Shown here one piece after another: positions 61,991 through 64,000 of a stretch of 64,000 bases of DNA (position 1 is the first letter of the stretch; each line of letters opens with the position of its first letter). Both the position numbers and the translations under genes were made by a program. Source of the stretch: Amycolatopsis benzoatilytica AK 16/65 (GTDB lineage Bacteria > Actinomycetota > Actinomycetes > Mycobacteriales > Pseudonocardiaceae); NCBI RefSeq assembly GCF_000383915.1, contig NZ_KB912942.1, forward strand, positions 6,518,412 to 6,582,411, written 5' to 3'. A model generated the notes under the pieces. That model worked only from the letters and a program-made list of their open reading frames with translations. It had not been told where the DNA came from and ran no database searches.

Positions 61991-62493
61991 TCATCGTTGA
62001 TCGCGCTTCGTGAGCCGGTCCGCCCCGGGCCAGGCCGATTGCGTGACGAGGTCGCGAACGACTTGGGGAGGGCGAGTTGTGGTGTGAACCGCGTTGTCCA
62101 GTGCTTCCGTGAACGACTTCCAGGCGACTGGTGTGCTGTCCCCGAGGAGCGGGAGCGCCTTGTCGGCTGCCTCGTCGGGCAGGATGCCCACCAACGGTGA
62201 CGCGGCGACACACCAGAGGTTTGCCGCGAGGCGCGGTGCGGACGCGGCGAGTGAGAAACGTCCCGACCACGCGCCGGCGAAGGAAGCGTCCAGGCGTATC
62301 CACCGTGGCGCGGATGCGGCGGCGCCGTCGTCACCGGCCGGTCCCCTGCTGCTGACGGTCCACGTGAGGGTGGCGGTTGTGTGCTTGGCCAGCCAGACGC
62401 CGCCACGTTCCTGGAGGAGGTGGACCAGGCGTCCGATCGTGTCGCCCACGGTGACCTTGCTCCAGCGCACGGCGGCCACGGTGAGGATGATGG
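61991..62493 (-). pseudogene. Gene truncated at its 5' end by an IS21-type element
   Basis: The minus-strand frame from the insertion-sequence boundary at about 62493 to 61991 encodes IILTVAAVRWSKVTVGDTIG, RLVHLLQERGGVWLAKHTTA and WIRLDASFAGAWSGRFSLAA. VVRDLVTQSAWPGADRLTKR lies near the end. Upstream of 62493 the frame continues only through terminal repeats of the insertion sequence. I do not recognise the family; its position next to the replication-relaxation gene suggests an element maintenance or transfer function. Confidence 0.55.
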
Positions 62494-64000
62494 TGCTCTC
62501 TGAATAGGGCCAGTCCTGCTCTCTGAAATTCCCCAGCTGGGGTGTCCTGTCGGCGCGTCGTTTGCGCTGGTCAGCGGCCTCGGGGTGACGGTTTCGGTGT
62601 TGATCACCGTGATCGTGACCGGAGGCGTGGATGCTCACTCTGGAGGAAGACGTGGAGGCGCAGGCGCTGCGTGCTCAAGGCTGGTCGGTCTCGGCGATCG
62701 CGCGACATCTCGGACGCGACCGCAAGACGATCCGCCGCTACCTGGCCGGCGAGGTGGTGCCGGGCAAGCGACGGCCAGCGGGGCCGGACCCGTTCGAGCC
62801 GTTCCTCGGCTACTGCCGCGCCCGGCTGGCCGACGACCCGCACTTGTGGGCGGCGACGCTGCTGGACGAGGTCACCGAGCTCGGCTACCAAGGCGGCTAC
62901 TCGACGTTCACCCGGGCGCTGCGCCGCTATCAGCTGCGCCCGCACTGCGAGCCTTGCCAGGTGTCCCGCGGCCGGGACGTCGCGATCATCACCCACCCGC
63001 CGGGCGAGGAAACCCAGTGGGACTGGCTCGAGCTGCCGGACCCACCGGCGAGCTGGGGCGCCGGGAAGCAGGCACATCTGCTGGTCGGCGCGCTGGCGCA
63101 CTCGAGCAAGTGGCGCGGCGTCCTGGCCGATGCCGAGGACTTCCCGCACCTGGTCGAGGCCCTCGACGCGGTGGTCCGGCGCCTGGGCGGGGTGACCCAG
63201 GTCTGGCGCTTCGACCGGATGGCCACGGTCTGCCACCCCGCCTCAGGCCGGATCACGCCCGCATTTTCCCAGGTCGCGAAGCATTACGGGGTCCGGTCGG
63301 TGACGTGTCCGCCGCGGCGCGGGAACCGCAAGGGTGTGGTCGAGAAGGCCAACCACTCGGCCGCGCAACGCTGGTGGCGCACCCTCGGCGATGACGTCAC
63401 GATCGCCGAGGCGCAGGCCGGGCTGGATCGTCTCGCGGCCAAGCTCGATAGCCGCCGCCGGGTCCTCGACGGTGAGCGCACCACGGTCGCCGGCCTGGCC
63501 GCGGCCGAGCGGCTGCACGCCCTGCCGCTGGTCGCGTTCCCGGCCGAGTTCGACCTCGGCCGGATCGTCACGCCGCAGGCGCTGGTTTCCTTTCGCGGCA
63601 ACTCCTATTCCGTCCCGCCCGGGCTGGGCGGCGCGCAGGTTCAGGTCCGTCACCGGCTCGGCGCGGACGTGCTGCGGATCGTCACCGAGGGCGGCGCGAC
63701 GGTCGCGGTCCACCACCGCGCCCCGGACGGGGCCGGCCGGGTCGTCCGCGACGACGGGCACGTGATCGCGCTCGAACACGCCGCGATGGGCGCGTTCAGC
63801 ACCGATCGGCCCTGCACCCACAAGACGCGCCGGCCGCCGTCGGCGGCGGCGTTGGCCGAAGCAGCACGACTGCGCGGCCTGCCCGCGACGGGGCCCGCGG
63901 CCCACGTCGTGATCGACCTGGCCACCTACGCCGCCACCGCGGCGAAGCTGGGCAGCGCACCCACCTATGAGTCCAAGGAGGACTGATCACTTGTCCGGAA
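62494..64000. mobile_element. Second IS21-type element, right end outside the window
   Basis: The left end has two tandem copies of TGCTCTCTGAA (62494-62504 and 62517-62527), the multiple-terminal-repeat layout of IS21. The istA-like gene at 62631-63986 follows. istB is expected just beyond 64000. Terminal repeats and protein differ clearly from the element at 21828-24002, so it is a distinct IS. Confidence 0.75.
62631..63986 (+). CDS. istA: IS21-family transposase (IstA-like)
   Basis: The 451-residue protein has an N-terminal HTH (LRAQGWSVSAIARHLGRDRK), DDE residues in TQWDWLELP, VWRFDRMATV and GVVEKANHS, and a C-terminal beta domain (LVSFRGNSYSVPPGLGGAQV). The stop at 63984-63986 is 14 bases from the window end, with the helper gene presumably following. 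It appears intact. Confidence 0.88.
   Translation: MLTLEEDVEAQALRAQGWSVSAIARHLGRDRKTIRRYLAGEVVPGKRRPAGPDPFEPFLGYCRARLADDPHLWAATLLDEVTELGYQGGYSTFTRALRRYQLRPHCEPCQVSRGRDVAIITHPPGEETQWDWLELPDPPASWGAGKQAHLLVGALAHSSKWRGVLADAEDFPHLVEALDAVVRRLGGVTQVWRFDRMATVCHPASGRITPAFSQVAKHYGVRSVTCPPRRGNRKGVVEKANHSAAQRWWRTLGDDVTIAEAQAGLDRLAAKLDSRRRVLDGERTTVAGLAAAERLHALPLVAFPAEFDLGRIVTPQALVSFRGNSYSVPPGLGGAQVQVRHRLGADVLRIVTEGGATVAVHHRAPDGAGRVVRDDGHVIALEHAAMGAFSTDRPCTHKTRRPPSAAALAEAARLRGLPATGPAAHVVIDLATYAATAAKLGSAPTYESKED

Noticed and set aside
1..64000. CRISPR-Cas suggested by the Cas4-like nuclease
   Set aside because: No regularly spaced repeat array and no other cas gene is visible; the Cas4/AddB-like protein belongs to the helicase/SbcCD operon.

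Overview
The window is high-GC DNA with actinomycete gene style: many GTG and TTG starts, ATGA/GTGA overlaps, helix-turn-helix/NB-ARC and LAL-type regulators, and WXG100/PPE-like and EspG-like proteins with a DUF3558-type lipoprotein. This mix points to the Pseudonocardiaceae (Amycolatopsis-like), but species cannot be read from the sequence. No megasynthase genes, CRISPR array or rRNA operon are present.

Bases 1-9379 look like ordinary chromosome: a partial HTH/NB-ARC regulator, a cupin pair, a PadR-like regulator, a cytokinin-dehydrogenase-like FAD oxidoreductase, a large LAL-like ATPase regulator and a small membrane protein. A tRNA-Lys(TTT) gene follows at 9380-9452. Its last 42 bases plus one flanking base (9411-9453) recur exactly at 57609-57651, directly beside a large serine recombinase gene. 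The roughly 48 kb between the two copies is therefore bounded like an integrated element, yet holds no recognisable integrase of its own.

Inside the bounded region, 9.4-29 kb is a patchwork: a WXG100/PPE/EspG/YbaB cluster (10.9-15.9 kb), a methyltransferase and XRE regulator sharing a palindromic operator, a HAD hydrolase, an IS21-type element inserted into an ectA remnant, two secreted proteins beside an imperfect duplication of about 90 bp, an ankyrin protein, and many decayed genes (peptide deformylase, DUF5753 regulator, 5-formyl-THF cyclo-ligase-like, others). Several carry frameshifts at short tandem repeats.

From 29.8 to 56.3 kb lies a dense defence island. Minus-strand genes read: unknown 284-aa protein, Cas4/AddB-like iron-sulfur PD-(D/E)XK nuclease, unknown 510-aa protein, SF1 helicase, McrB, McrC. 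Divergent from them, across a 129-bp gap with three helically phased 10-bp repeats, are sbcD and sbcC. A complete type I BREX operon follows (small unknown ORF, brxA, brxB, brxC, pglX, pglZ, brxL). The helicase-nuclease-SbcCD-McrBC block is the best candidate here for an undescribed defence system.

Right of the second tRNA-derived repeat begins another mobile element: serine recombinase, small ORF, a cluster of twelve GAGAC/GTCTC half-sites, a replication-relaxation family protein with operator-like CCGATTTTCGG sites upstream, a gene cut by a second IS21-type element, and that element's transposase running to the window end. The layout fits accretion of an integrase-less defence island next to an integrase-bearing element at one tRNA target.
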